NCBI RefSeq assembly: GCF_049860565.1
Contig: NZ_CP172056.1
Span: forward strand, 1,426,001 to 1,490,000
Reading direction: 5' to 3'
From: Desulfitobacterium_A nosdiversum
Lineage (GTDB): Bacteria > Bacillota > Desulfitobacteriia > Desulfitobacteriales > Desulfitobacteriaceae
DNA length: 64,000 bases
In this document: piece by piece, positions 7,997-17,011 of the stretch
How positions within the stretch are numbered: the stretch's first letter is position 1
Layout: the number at the start of each line of letters is the position of its first letter
Notes under the pieces: generated by a model
What the model saw: only the letters and a program-made list of their open reading frames with translations
Database searches by the model: none
Told to the model about the DNA's origin: nothing
Translations under genes and position numbers: made by a program

Positions 7997-10533
7997 GAGA
8001 TATCTGGGTAAGACGCTTTACCTGTCTCTTAGCTGGAGGGGCCCTGGGTGTAACAACGCCGGAAGGGCTGGAAATCCTGATTTTCTTTATACTCTTTCTA
8101 TTGGGAATTAGGCTTGGGTTTTGGCGACCCCGTGATTTTTTTGGACAGCTTCGAAAACCTGAAGCTTTAATTCTTGCCGTGGGATTTGGAGCGGGAGTTC
8201 TTTATGGATTTACAGGACATTTTGAACTTGAAAAGCCCTTAATGCTGAACAGAGTGCAAGTGAGCGGCGTTTTGCAAGACTGGAATAAAAGCGCGGATAG
8301 TTCGACAGGGGTATTTCAGCTGAAAGAAATTGACACGGGAACTCAAGAAATCTCGAGCTTAGACAGCAGCATAAATTTAAAAGGAAAGGTTTACAATCTT
8401 CGAGTTTATCCTGACCGCAGCGGAAATTTTTCAGAGAATTGGTCACGGGCCTTACCTGGAGATGAGCTGAAATTTGAGGCCCGTCTTGAGCACCCTAAAC
8501 CACCGGGGACGATGGGACAATTTGATTTGCCTCTGTATTATGCCGTGCGGGGACAAGCGGGAAATCTTACGGCCTTAGGAGAAGCTGAACTCATAACCTT
8601 AGGTCAACCGCCCTATTCCTGGCGAATTCGGGAGCAGGTTCGCCGGCTTCTTGAACGCTGGCCTGCGGAGAGGACAGCAGTACTTACAGGGATTCTTTTC
8701 GGAGATTCCAGTCAAATTCCTCAAGATCAGCTTGAACGTTATAAAATAACTGGGGTACTCCATGTTTTCTCAGCCTCGGGTTCCAATGTTGCTTTTGTTT
8801 TGATTATTTTCTGGGGCATATTGCGGTTTCTGCCGCTGCCGCTGCGCGTTTTTCTGACCAGCAGTGTGTTAGTCTTTTACGCCATTCTTTGTGGCGGAAA
8901 TCCCCCTATTATTCGGGCAACCTTAATGGGAGTTTTTGCTTTGTTGGGGCGGCTCGGACGGGGAAAAGCAAATTCCCTTCGCAATCTATTACTTGCAGGT
9001 ATATTGCTATTTCTTTGGCAACCGCTTATCTTAAGGGATACGGGTTTTCAACTTTCATTTTTGGCGACATGGGGAATCCTTGTTTTAGGGCCGCGCTTAT
9101 CCCGACAAAAGCTATTTGGGCGAATGCCTCATGTATTGCGCTTTGCTCTGACGACAACGCTGGCGGCTCAAATCGCGACCATACCTGTCATGATACTTGC
9201 CTTCCACCGGCTTTCTGTCGTTGGCCTTTTAGCCAATTTGGCTGTTTTGGCTGTTCTGGGAAGTGTTTTTGAGCTGGGATTGATCGGGGTAATTCTTTCT
9301 TTTTCTCCACCTTTGGCGGAACCTTTATTTCAGACCTGTTTATGGCTTCTCGATGGAGTCAATGCTCTGCTATACGTTTTTGCCCGAATTCCTTGGGCAG
9401 ATGTCTGGGTGCTCAATCCCGGAAAATTATTTTGGATCGTATGGTATGGAGGGCTTATTGCTTTTCTGGCGGGAAAAGAACGCAGTGTATTTGTTCTTAA
9501 GGTTGGGCTGCGAAGCCTAAAATACAGGATGAGAGTCATCTATCCGGGCCCTAGCAACCCTAAGGACAGCACGGGAAAGGTTAGGCAATATTTAGATGCT
9601 GTTTTGGATAGAGTAAGATCCGCATTTCCCATTATAGGAATTATAATCTTTTTTATTTTGTTTTGGAGTCCTTGGAACATTCGGAAGGAAGTCAGTGTCA
9701 GCTTTATTGATGTGGGTCAAGGCGATAGTATTTTAGTTGAGTATCCCAAGCATCATACGGTATTGATTGATACAGGCCCTAAAAGTGAACGCTTTGATGC
9801 AGGAGAACGAATTATTTTACCCTATCTTTTAGAAAAAAGAATTAAACACCTGGATGCTCTTATTCTCACGCACCCTCACGAAGACCATGTCGGTGGGGCT
9901 TTGGCCGTTTTAAATAATGTTCCTGTGGATTGGGTAGGTGTTCCTGACGACGGGAAGAATTGGGGAGATCTTAGACAGGCAAACGCCGGCTTGTTCTCAA
10001 AAGATGGAAGCCGTCCATCTTCGGTTGAGTCATCCATAGCCGATCCCTTAGCTGTAAAATTATCTCAGATAAAGATCAATTCTCTTCATGCAGGAGATCA
10101 GATTGTTCTTGACCCCGATCTGAAGATAGAAGTATTGGGTCCAGGAGAGGTTTTAACAAACACTCATTCAGACCCCAATAATAACTCGATTGTTCTAAAA
10201 TTAGAATACGGTGGGCAGAGTGTGCTTTTAAGCGCTGATATGGAGACAGAGGAGATGAGGGAGATCGTCCAATCCGGTCAAGATTGGAGGAGTGATTATT
10301 TTAAAGAGCCTCATCATGGAAGCCGTTTTTCTTTAAATATGGACTATTTAGATTCGATAAGCCCCAAAGCAGTTTTTGTATCTGTTGGAAGGAACAGTTT
10401 TGGGCATCCTAGTCCTCAAGTGCTCCAGTATTGGGAAGAACGGCATATTCCTATATATCGGACAGATGAGCGTGGAACGATTGAGCTAAGGTTGGATAAT
10501 CGAGGAGGGGCAAGCTTGCAAGTAGGTCGATGA
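7993..10533 (+). CDS. comEC: DNA internalisation channel ComEC/Rec2
   Basis: ComEC forms the membrane pore through which single-stranded DNA enters. In the 846-residue protein, the N-terminal DUF4131 region has two membrane segments and a soluble OB-like part. The Competence domain then runs from about 230 to 500 with the signature HVFSASGSNVAF and many membrane helices. The C-terminal metallo-beta-lactamase domain starts at FIDVGQGDSILVEYP and has the zinc motif THPHEDHVGG and a later EPHHGS. All domains look intact, including the metal ligands, so a functional protein is likely. It overlaps comEA by four bases and ends before a terminator, giving a two-gene uptake operon; comEB is absent here. 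Confidence 0.94.
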   Translation: MRDIWVRRFTCLLAGGALGVTTPEGLEILIFFILFLLGIRLGFWRPRDFFGQLRKPEALILAVGFGAGVLYGFTGHFELEKPLMLNRVQVSGVLQDWNKSADSSTGVFQLKEIDTGTQEISSLDSSINLKGKVYNLRVYPDRSGNFSENWSRALPGDELKFEARLEHPKPPGTMGQFDLPLYYAVRGQAGNLTALGEAELITLGQPPYSWRIREQVRRLLERWPAERTAVLTGILFGDSSQIPQDQLERYKITGVLHVFSASGSNVAFVLIIFWGILRFLPLPLRVFLTSSVLVFYAILCGGNPPIIRATLMGVFALLGRLGRGKANSLRNLLLAGILLFLWQPLILRDTGFQLSFLATWGILVLGPRLSRQKLFGRMPHVLRFALTTTLAAQIATIPVMILAFHRLSVVGLLANLAVLAVLGSVFELGLIGVILSFSPPLAEPLFQTCLWLLDGVNALLYVFARIPWADVWVLNPGKLFWIVWYGGLIAFLAGKERSVFVLKVGLRSLKYRMRVIYPGPSNPKDSTGKVRQYLDAVLDRVRSAFPIIGIIIFFILFWSPWNIRKEVSVSFIDVGQGDSILVEYPKHHTVLIDTGPKSERFDAGERIILPYLLEKRIKHLDALILTHPHEDHVGGALAVLNNVPVDWVGVPDDGKNWGDLRQANAGLFSKDGSRPSSVESSIADPLAVKLSQIKINSLHAGDQIVLDPDLKIEVLGPGEVLTNTHSDPNNNSIVLKLEYGGQSVLLSADMETEEMREIVQSGQDWRSDYFKEPHHGSRFSLNMDYLDSISPKAVFVSVGRNSFGHPSPQVLQYWEERHIPIYRTDERGTIELRLDNRGGASLQVGR

Positions 10534-10628
10534 CAAAAAAATTTTGTGGAGAATACCACCAATAGTATATATAGCCTAATTTTGGTAAGAATAAGAAGGA
10601 ACATCTCTTTTCTCCTCCTCTTTCTTTT

Positions 10629-10659
10629 GCCCCTTCACATGTTGGAGGGGCCTTTTTTT
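10629..10659 (+). terminator. Rho-independent terminator after comEC
   Basis: The stem GCCCC / GGGGC, extended by pairing within TTCACATGTTGGA, is followed directly by CTTTTTTTATA. Confidence 0.75.
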
Positions 10660-10722
10660 ATATTAAACAGTAGCGTTGTGAATCATTCTTGTTTAGAATA
10701 AGAAGGTAGAGGAGGGTAAAAA

Positions 10723-11721
10723 ATGCGGGAAATTGAACAAATTAAGCAGGCAATAAAAACAGGCCTTCCTTTGATTTATCTGTGGTATGGGGAAGATCGA
10801 TTTCTTATTCAAGAGGCTGTGCAGATCCTCAAAAATTCTTACTTGGAAAATGATCCGTCCGGAAGCGGAATTGAGGTGCTTTCTGCAAAAAGCACACAGC
10901 CAGTTGAGATCATTGAACGGGCAAATACGGTGTCCTTTTTTCAGGGAAAGCTTGTCATCGTTGAAGATATTCCCTATTTTCAAGAAGGGCAAGGCGATAG
11001 CTTAAACCCTTATTACGAATATTTTAAAAATCCCAACCCGGGAACCTGCCTTCTTTTTTTGTCAGAGAGTGTACATAAGGGGCGTAAGTTCTATAAAGCA
11101 ATTGACGAGGCAGGGGTCGTTCTGGAATTTACGCCTCCAAAACGTGCCCAGGATTGGCAGATCTGGCTTGACTCTGAGCTTATGGCGCGAGGGAAGAAAA
11201 TGCGGCCCGATGTTAAAGCCTTTTTTTTAGAATGGGCAGGACATCAGTCGGGGGTACTGAGTCAAGAACTGGATAAACTTGTGTTGTATGTAGGGGAGCG
11301 GGAAATGATCCGTGCTGAGGATGTAAAGGAAATGGTCCCGCAAACTTCGGAGGCTACGGTTTTTGAATTGTTGGATGCGGTGGCTGCGCGTTCGAGTACT
11401 GTTGCGCTGCAAAAGCTTGATCAGGTATTGCGCCAGGAGCATGCGCTTAAGGTTCTTACTCTCTTGGTACGGCAAGTGCGCATGCTTCTGGGTATGCATG
11501 CATTGCGTCAAAAGGGTGGAAATGTTAATGATGCTCCCCGTATTTTAGGAATAAAACCTTATGAGGCGCAAAAGTTGTGGAAGCAATCGGTTAAACTAAA
11601 CTGGGAGCAGTTGGAGTCAGCTATTCGGGAATGCTTGGAGACAGAAATCGGGATTAAAACCGGAAAAGGAGAAGCTAATTTTCTCCTCGAACTTATGGTT
11701 GCAAAATTTTGTGCATTATAA
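10723..11721 (+). CDS. holA: DNA polymerase III delta subunit
   Basis: HolA is the clamp-loader subunit that opens the sliding clamp. The 332-residue protein shows the family pattern: an N-terminal PLIYLWYGEDRFLIQEAV start, the LVIVEDIPYF and CLLFLSE strands of the first AAA-like domain, a DVKAFFLEWAGHQSGVLSQELDKLVLY second domain and a helical C-terminal collar ending ETEIGIKTGKGEANFLLELMV. AGAGGAGGG sits seven bases before ATG 10723. It is flanked by terminators on both sides. The tail-to-tail arrangement with rpsT is common in Firmicutes (holA-rpsT). Confidence 0.92.
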   Translation: MREIEQIKQAIKTGLPLIYLWYGEDRFLIQEAVQILKNSYLENDPSGSGIEVLSAKSTQPVEIIERANTVSFFQGKLVIVEDIPYFQEGQGDSLNPYYEYFKNPNPGTCLLFLSESVHKGRKFYKAIDEAGVVLEFTPPKRAQDWQIWLDSELMARGKKMRPDVKAFFLEWAGHQSGVLSQELDKLVLYVGEREMIRAEDVKEMVPQTSEATVFELLDAVAARSSTVALQKLDQVLRQEHALKVLTLLVRQVRMLLGMHALRQKGGNVNDAPRILGIKPYEAQKLWKQSVKLNWEQLESAIRECLETEIGIKTGKGEANFLLELMVAKFCAL

Positions 11722-11835
11722 ATAAAGAAAACTTGGCTTTCACCAGAAGACACTGTCTTGTTAGCTTTGCACAGGTGAAAGACTTAGTTGCACTTATACT
11801 ATCTACCGATAAAATTTTATACTTTTTGATAGTAC

Positions 11836-11869
11836 AAAAAAGAACAGCGAATCATCGCTGTTCTTTTTT
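11836..11869. terminator. Bidirectional terminator between holA and rpsT
   Basis: A perfect 15-bp stem AAAAAAGAACAGCGA / TCGCTGTTCTTTTTT with an ATCA loop. The A-run and T-run on the two arms let it work in both directions, serving holA on the plus strand and rpsT on the minus strand. Confidence 0.9.
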
Positions 11870-11892
11870 ATGTTGTTTACGTCCAAAGCATA

Positions 11893-12165
11893 TTAGCCGA
11901 CTTGTGCAAAATGCTTTGCAAGACGTTTGGTTAAACGGGATTTTTTGCGGGCTGCAGTTTTTTTATGCACTAACCCTTTGGAAGAAGCTTTATCCAAAGC
12001 GCGGGTAGCCGTAGTCAACGCTGCTTTAGCGGTATCGGCGTCCGTGCTTAAAGATTCTTCAAAACGACGAATCGTTGTCCGTAAAGTTGATTTAGCAGCA
12101 GCATTTTTAAGTGCGCGAGCTTTCGCTAATTCAACTCTTTTAATAGCGGATTTAATATTTGGCAC
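11893..12165 (-). CDS. rpsT: 30S ribosomal protein S20
   Basis: S20 is a primary 16S rRNA-binding protein of the small subunit. The 90-residue, very basic protein begins MPNIKSAIKRVELAKARALKN and contains the typical AAKSTLRTTIRRFE and LVHKKTAARKKSRLTKRL segments. The start codon is GTG, preceded by AAAGGGGGTGA; a GTG or other weak start is common in rpsT and is often linked to autoregulation. It is convergent with holA and shares its terminator. Confidence 0.97.
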   Translation of the reverse strand: MPNIKSAIKRVELAKARALKNAAAKSTLRTTIRRFEESLSTDADTAKAALTTATRALDKASSKGLVHKKTAARKKSRLTKRLAKHFAQVG

Positions 12166-12385
12166 TGGTGGTCACCCCCTTTGGAATAAACTTCCCAACA
12201 GTTTACACAACCTACATTTTAACATCGTATATAAAATAATTCAAGGGAAGTATTCCTTAAAAGTAATTTGAAATCTTTTGTCATTATTCAAGAATTATTA
12301 TTGGATAAAAAAGAAAAGAAGTGTTTAGACTATATCCTGAAGTCTAAGTCAAAAAGGTCAAAGTTTAAGATTGGAGGGTTTTTAA

Positions 12386-12718
12386 ATGCTAGGTATGATT
12401 ATCCGGTTTATTGTCTCTGCAATTGTCTTGCTCTTGGTGAGTTACATTGTTCCCGGTATAAGAGTAGCCGGATTTACAGGAGCATTGATCGCTGCCGTTG
12501 TTATTGCCGTTCTGGGTTATGTCATCGAACTGGCTTTCGGCAAAGAGAAAATTACCCGATTTAATCGGGGTGCGGTTGGCTTTGTCACTGCAGCGGTCGT
12601 CATTTATTTAAGCCAATTTATTGTTCCTGGATCGATTCAAGTTTCTATTATAGGGGCGCTGTTAGCCTCGCTGATCATTGGAATCGTTGATTCCTTTGTT
12701 CCAACCGAGCTGCGGTAA
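12386..12718 (+). CDS. Small phage-holin-4-2 family membrane protein (YvlD-like)
   Basis: A 110-residue protein with four predicted membrane helices (about 5-24, 29-49, 60-79 and 84-103), including the family's SYIVPGIRVAGFTGALIAA and QFIVPGSIQVSIIGALLASL segments. It belongs to PF04020, named phage holin but mostly found as chromosomal membrane proteins such as B. subtilis YvlD. The second half loosely repeats the first (IVPGI..../IVPGS....), suggesting an internal duplication. GATTGGAGGG precedes the ATG. It stands alone, before the hairpin ahead of spoIIP. Physiological role unknown. Confidence 0.8.
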   Translation: MLGMIIRFIVSAIVLLLVSYIVPGIRVAGFTGALIAAVVIAVLGYVIELAFGKEKITRFNRGAVGFVTAAVVIYLSQFIVPGSIQVSIIGALLASLIIGIVDSFVPTELR

Positions 12719-12775
12719 TATCGTTTTATCCTAGCTCTAGCTGTTTCCTAAGTATCGCGGTTTTAAACGTTCTAA

Positions 12776-12830
12776 AAAAAACTTGTCCCTCATATTCCTT
12801 TAGTAAAAAGGAAAGGGGGACAAGTTTTTT
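12776..12830 (+). terminator. Terminator hairpin that also buries the spoIIP ribosome binding site
   Basis: A perfect 14-bp outer stem AAAAAACTTGTCCC / GGGACAAGTTTTTT plus an inner TTCCTTT/AAAGGAA stem. It ends in six Ts and looks like the terminator of the preceding gene. Its 3' arm contains the AAAGGGGG ribosome binding site of spoIIP and reaches the first T of the TTG start, so full-length RNA would hide that site. Confidence 0.75.
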
Positions 12831-13920
12831 GTTAAACCAAAAAGACTATCCTAAATGGAGCTTTTGGCCGAATTCCCGCTGGGCCCGCGGCTTGGTTTTT
12901 ACTTTGCTTGCGCTTCTTTTTTTAGGATTATTCGTTTACGCATTGGAGCAGGGAAGTTCACGCCAGCTTGTTCAGCTTTTAGTTCAACAAAAATTTCCGT
13001 TTGAGGCAGTAGTTATGGAAGGAATTCCTGGTTATACAGCTCCTGAAAGACCTTATCTCAATCAAGTTCGCAAGCAGGGTATTTCACTGAGTATGTTTCT
13101 CTTGACCGGAGTTAACTTAGCGGATGCGCGTACTTATTTTTTAAGCTATTTTACTCCTCCGCCTCAAGGACCTGCCTGGATTGCGTGGGCTTACAATCCT
13201 AATGACCCTGAATATGAGGGGCTTAATTCTGGACCAAGCATTGAACCTGTCCCAAAGGATGAAGGCACTAAGCCGGATTCGCAAAATCAGGCGCCTATTC
13301 CAAAGACGAATCCGGGCAATCAGAAGGTTTTAGTCGGTATTTATCATACGCACAATGCGGAAAGCTATGCAGGCAATGGCGGTCCCGAACGCCGCGAAGG
13401 AGAAAACGGCGATATAGTAACCGTAGGCGAAACTCTGACACAAGCCTTGGATAGAGACGGGATCGGGACATCACACAATTTAACAATTCATGATTCCGAA
13501 GACTTTATGAAGGCTTATAGTAAATCCATTGTTACGGCAAATCAGCTTATCAAAGACTATCCTTCCATGAAGCTCTTGATTGATTTACATCGAGATGGTC
13601 TGCCTCCAAATGTTGGGAAATCTACAGCTTCTGTTAAGGGGAAGGAAGTTGCAAAAATTTTATTTGTCGTCGGCAAGAAAAATCCTCATTGGCGAAAAAA
13701 TGAAGAGATTGCTAAAACGTTAATCGCTTTAGGAGAACAAAAATACCCAGGTTTATTTATACCATCCATCAGCTATGCCTCAGATGCCCGATATAACCAA
13801 CATCTTGCTAATGGAGCCCTTCTTATAGAAATCGGAAGTCAGCTAAATACGCTGGATGAAGCAAAAGGAGCAGCCGATGCTCTTGCTGATGTACTTGCCG
13901 ATTGGGTTAAAGCTAATTAA
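12829..13920 (+). CDS. spoIIP: Stage II sporulation protein P, peptidoglycan amidase/endopeptidase
   Basis: SpoIIP degrades septal peptidoglycan with SpoIID and SpoIIM so that the mother cell can engulf the forespore. The 363-residue protein has a short cytoplasmic N terminus, one membrane helix (about 21-43), a linker rich in Pro and charged residues (about 130-170), and the SpoIIP/amidase_3-like catalytic domain. Metal or catalytic elements visible are HTHNAESY, the LIDLHRDGLP block and the final LLIEIGSQLNTLDEA. Start TTG 12829 is nine bases after GGGGG. The ribosome binding site lies in a terminator-like hairpin. The gene has no gpr neighbour here, unlike in B. subtilis. Confidence 0.9.
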   Translation: MLNQKDYPKWSFWPNSRWARGLVFTLLALLFLGLFVYALEQGSSRQLVQLLVQQKFPFEAVVMEGIPGYTAPERPYLNQVRKQGISLSMFLLTGVNLADARTYFLSYFTPPPQGPAWIAWAYNPNDPEYEGLNSGPSIEPVPKDEGTKPDSQNQAPIPKTNPGNQKVLVGIYHTHNAESYAGNGGPERREGENGDIVTVGETLTQALDRDGIGTSHNLTIHDSEDFMKAYSKSIVTANQLIKDYPSMKLLIDLHRDGLPPNVGKSTASVKGKEVAKILFVVGKKNPHWRKNEEIAKTLIALGEQKYPGLFIPSISYASDARYNQHLANGALLIEIGSQLNTLDEAKGAADALADVLADWVKAN

Positions 13921-14012
13921 TTATGGCTCGTTCTTTCCCCTATCGTCGAAAAATGTTATAATTCTGGAGTTAAATATAGAATGAAATGTAAGACCGATTA
14001 AGGGGATGGAGT

Positions 14013-15575
14013 ATGTCCAGTACACGGGCCGTAGCGAAAGCAGCCGGGCTGTTGATGGTGGCTCAGCTTGCATCGAGAATTTTAGGGTTCTTTCGAGAAT
14101 CCATCATGGCAGGATTTTTTGGTAAAACGAGTGCGACTGACGCTTATAATACGGCGTTCATTCTTCCCGATCTGCTCTATTGGCTGCTTGTGGGCGGAGT
14201 TCTAAGCTCTGCCTTTATTCCTGTGTTTTCGGAATATATTAATAAAGGCAATGAGGAAGAAGGCTGGAGAGTTGTAAGCTCCGTTGTCAATATTATTTTT
14301 ATCAGCCTCAGCCTGTTTGTTATTCTTGGCATAATTTTTACACCTCAGTTTATCTATCTTCAGGTACCGGGTTTTACCAAGGAAAATCAGGCATTAGCCG
14401 TCCATCTTACACGGATAATTTTGGTTCAGCCCTTAATTCTTGCCTTAAGCGGTTTAACGATGGGGATTCTTAATTCGTATAAGATTTTTTGGCCTTCGGC
14501 TTTAGGAACGGTGCTCTATAATGCATGTATTATCCTGTTTGGGATTGTTTTAGCTCAGCCCAATAATCCGCAGACGATTTCCGGTTTTGCGGTGGGCGTC
14601 GTGGTTGGGGCACTGGCGAACTTTTTGGTTCAGATCCCGGCTCTTCACCGTGTGGGGCTCCGATATTACCCGATTATTGATTGGAGACACCCTGGAGTTA
14701 AGCGAATAGCAATGCTGGCAGTTCCGATCATTTTAAGCTATGCTTTGAACCAAATTCAGGTTGTAGTTAACTCTAATCTTGGATCGCAGCTCGTTGCCGG
14801 AAGTATTACGTCAGTCTGGTATTCTTATCGTCTTTACCAGCTTCCCGTAGGTATTTTTGCGCTGGCTATTGCAGTTGCAGTATTTCCGACACTTAATGAA
14901 CAAGCAACACTGAATCAATGGAAGGATTTTGTGCGGACGTCTTCCAGTGCGGTTCGTATGGTTATTTTTATTACCTTGCCTATCTCTGTCGGGATGATTG
15001 TTCTGCGTTATCCTTTAATTCGAGTTCTTTTTCAGCACGGAGCTTTTAAGGCAAGCGATACTTTAGCTACCGCTATTCCGCTTCTATATTTCGCAGTTGG
15101 AATATCGGCCCAATCTGTTATTCAAATCCTGCCGAGGATGTTTTATGCTTTGCAGGATACGTGGACACCTGTCATCATCGGGATACTTTCAATGTTTACG
15201 AATATCGTGTTTATGTACCTTTTAGTAAAACCGCTTCAGGCAGGAGGACTTGCTTTTGCAACGAGCTTAGCTGCGCTGTTCAATATGATAGTTCTGCTCT
15301 ACCTCTTGCGTAAACGGCTCAAACAAATTGACGGCTGGCGAATGCTCTGGACAACTCTTCAATCCTTGGGGGCCTCTGTACTGATGGGTGCTGCTGTATA
15401 TTTTTGGGCTAAAGGCTTAACGTCTTTTGTTGGTTCAGGGACGATGGGGTCAATTGTTATTTTGATAACTGGAGCAGCGCTTGGAGCTACGGTCTTTGCT
15501 GTGGCCGCTAAAATAATGCGAATGGAAGAATTCAACCAAACGCTTGGCATGTTAAAACGCAGAATGCATCACTAA
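14013..15575 (+). CDS. murJ: Lipid II flippase MurJ (MviN)
   Basis: MurJ moves lipid II across the cytoplasmic membrane for peptidoglycan synthesis. The 520-residue protein has 14 predicted membrane segments. Family landmarks are the N-terminal LASRILGFFRESIMAGFFG with its key Arg residues, TDAYNTAF, the YPIIDWRHPGVKRI loop, NSNLGSQL, the YRLYQLPVGIFALAIAVAVFPTL block and the FYALQDTWTPVIIG segment. ATG 14013 follows AAGGGGATGGAG. A TATAAT-like box at 13957-13962 suggests its own promoter. A terminator follows. Spore formers may carry several MurJ/SpoVB-like proteins; this one looks like canonical MurJ rather than SpoVB. Confidence 0.93.
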   Translation: MSSTRAVAKAAGLLMVAQLASRILGFFRESIMAGFFGKTSATDAYNTAFILPDLLYWLLVGGVLSSAFIPVFSEYINKGNEEEGWRVVSSVVNIIFISLSLFVILGIIFTPQFIYLQVPGFTKENQALAVHLTRIILVQPLILALSGLTMGILNSYKIFWPSALGTVLYNACIILFGIVLAQPNNPQTISGFAVGVVVGALANFLVQIPALHRVGLRYYPIIDWRHPGVKRIAMLAVPIILSYALNQIQVVVNSNLGSQLVAGSITSVWYSYRLYQLPVGIFALAIAVAVFPTLNEQATLNQWKDFVRTSSSAVRMVIFITLPISVGMIVLRYPLIRVLFQHGAFKASDTLATAIPLLYFAVGISAQSVIQILPRMFYALQDTWTPVIIGILSMFTNIVFMYLLVKPLQAGGLAFATSLAALFNMIVLLYLLRKRLKQIDGWRMLWTTLQSLGASVLMGAAVYFWAKGLTSFVGSGTMGSIVILITGAALGATVFAVAAKIMRMEEFNQTLGMLKRRMHH

Positions 15576-15597
15576 AGTTGAATATCTGATGATGAGC

Positions 15598-15631
15598 AAA
15601 AGAGGATCCCTTTTTCGGGGTTCTCTTTTGT
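15598..15631 (+). terminator. Rho-independent terminator after murJ
   Basis: The stem AAAAGAGGATCCC / GGGGTTCTCTTTT around a TTTTTC loop, followed by GTTATATTT. The rest of the murJ to 15849 gap (about 220 bases) shows no gene. Confidence 0.7.
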
Positions 15632-15848
15632 TATATTTACGAAATTATGGTTTGAGTTTTTTGGGTTCTAAGCCGTTATTTAACCGCATAGTTCAAACAT
15701 ATAAGGAGGACTCCTGTCAATTCTAGATCTTCAAACGTATAGAGTTAAGTAAATAAAAATACTGAACCAGAAGATCGTTAGCATTAGCAAGAAGAGACGG
15801 AATATGAAAATCTTCTTTAAGAAGACTGATTAGCGGAGGATAAAATAA

Positions 15849-16868
15849 TTGGGCTTAGAGCTTGAATCTTCAGTTGAGTTAAGGAAGCAGAGACTCAGAA
15901 AATACGGGAAAATATTGCTTGAAGTTTTGGCAGGATGTCTTATTTTTATTTTAGTGACAGTTTCAACAGGATATATGCTCATCTTTCATGGCCCGCTGAT
16001 TCGTTTGAAAGAATTGTTTGTCACAACGGCTATGACGACATACAACCATCAATATTTAGCCTATTGGTTTGTTAGTGATGAAGAGATTCAGGCAATTCTA
16101 GAGAGAAATAAAGTTCCTGAGCCCTTGCAGAATACTGATGAGAAGGCTGTCAGCGTAGAGGCTCCAATCATTGAGCAAAAACCTCAGTTGGAATTGATTG
16201 AAATTCACGAAAAGAGCTATCAGGGATACCTGTTGAAGGTGGCCGATCCTAAACGGGTTCAGCTTGTGGCGACGGATCAGCTGGGGAATAACGGGCTTAA
16301 GGTAGAAGAATTTGCAGAGAAATATCGCGCCGAGGCAGCGATTAATGCAGGAGGATTCGCTGACCCTGGCGGAGAAGGCCGCGGTGGAATACCCACGGGA
16401 ATCCTCATTGCCGGGGGTGAAATTCTTTATAAGGATCAGGTCAGCTTTTACAGCTTAATTGGCTTTGATCAAAACAATGTTCTTGTTTTAGGCCGGTATT
16501 CTCAAAAGCAAATTGAAGAGCTTGGAATCAGGGATGCAGTGGATTTTGGTCCGTTCCTTATTGTCAACGGAGAACCGATGATAAAACAAGGAGATGGTGG
16601 ATGGGGGATTGCACCGCGAACAGCGATTGGCCAGACGAAAGATGGAACGGTTCTCTTCTTAGTCATTGATGGACGGCAAGTAGGAAGTATTGGTGCAACG
16701 CTCAAAGACGTACAAAGCATTATGCTGACCCATGGGGCAGTAAATGCAGCGAATCTTGATGGAGGATCTTCATCAACTCTTGTAATGAAGGGAAAAGTAT
16801 TAAATAAACCAAGCAGCCCTTATGGAGCAAGGGCCGTTCCTTCGGCTTTTATTGTTTTGCCATCCTAG
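15849..16868 (+). CDS. Membrane-anchored phosphodiester glycosidase family protein
   Basis: A 339-residue protein with a short basic N terminus, one membrane helix (about 23-46), a stalk, and a C-terminal NAGPA (phosphodiester glycosidase, DUF2233) domain from about residue 130. Recognisable elements are AINAGGFADPGG, VDFGPFLIVNGEP, APRTAIGQTKDGTVLFLVIDG and the closing LDGGSSSTLVM. Family members hydrolyse phosphodiester-linked sugars, e.g. exposing mannose-6-phosphate in animals; bacterial relatives are linked to exopolysaccharide or cell-wall polymers. The domain should face outside the cell. TTG 15849 follows GGAGG. Between murJ and lepA it may act in envelope synthesis, but the substrate is unknown. 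Confidence 0.85.
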   Translation: MGLELESSVELRKQRLRKYGKILLEVLAGCLIFILVTVSTGYMLIFHGPLIRLKELFVTTAMTTYNHQYLAYWFVSDEEIQAILERNKVPEPLQNTDEKAVSVEAPIIEQKPQLELIEIHEKSYQGYLLKVADPKRVQLVATDQLGNNGLKVEEFAEKYRAEAAINAGGFADPGGEGRGGIPTGILIAGGEILYKDQVSFYSLIGFDQNNVLVLGRYSQKQIEELGIRDAVDFGPFLIVNGEPMIKQGDGGWGIAPRTAIGQTKDGTVLFLVIDGRQVGSIGATLKDVQSIMLTHGAVNAANLDGGSSSTLVMKGKVLNKPSSPYGARAVPSAFIVLPS

Positions 16869-16873
16869 TTATC

Positions 16874-16903
16874 TTGCTGATTTCCTCTGTATTCTGGTAT
16901 AAT
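16874..16903 (+). promoter_or_regulatory. Putative lepA promoter
   Basis: TTGCTG at 16874-16879 and TATAAT at 16898-16903 with an 18-base spacer; the -10 is preceded by TGG (extended -10). It lies about 110 bases before lepA. Confidence 0.5.
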
Positions 16904-17011
16904 AATAGTTTGGATGCTATATCCTGCAAAAAGAATCGATTAACGCGTTTTTGTAGTGTTGATCCTCGGATAAAATAGAACTATAGAAATACCGGAAATG
17001 AGGGAAAATCG

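Noticed and set aside
11927..12271. Plus-strand frame over rpsT
   Set aside because: It is the antisense shadow of S20; no start signal and no recognisable domain.
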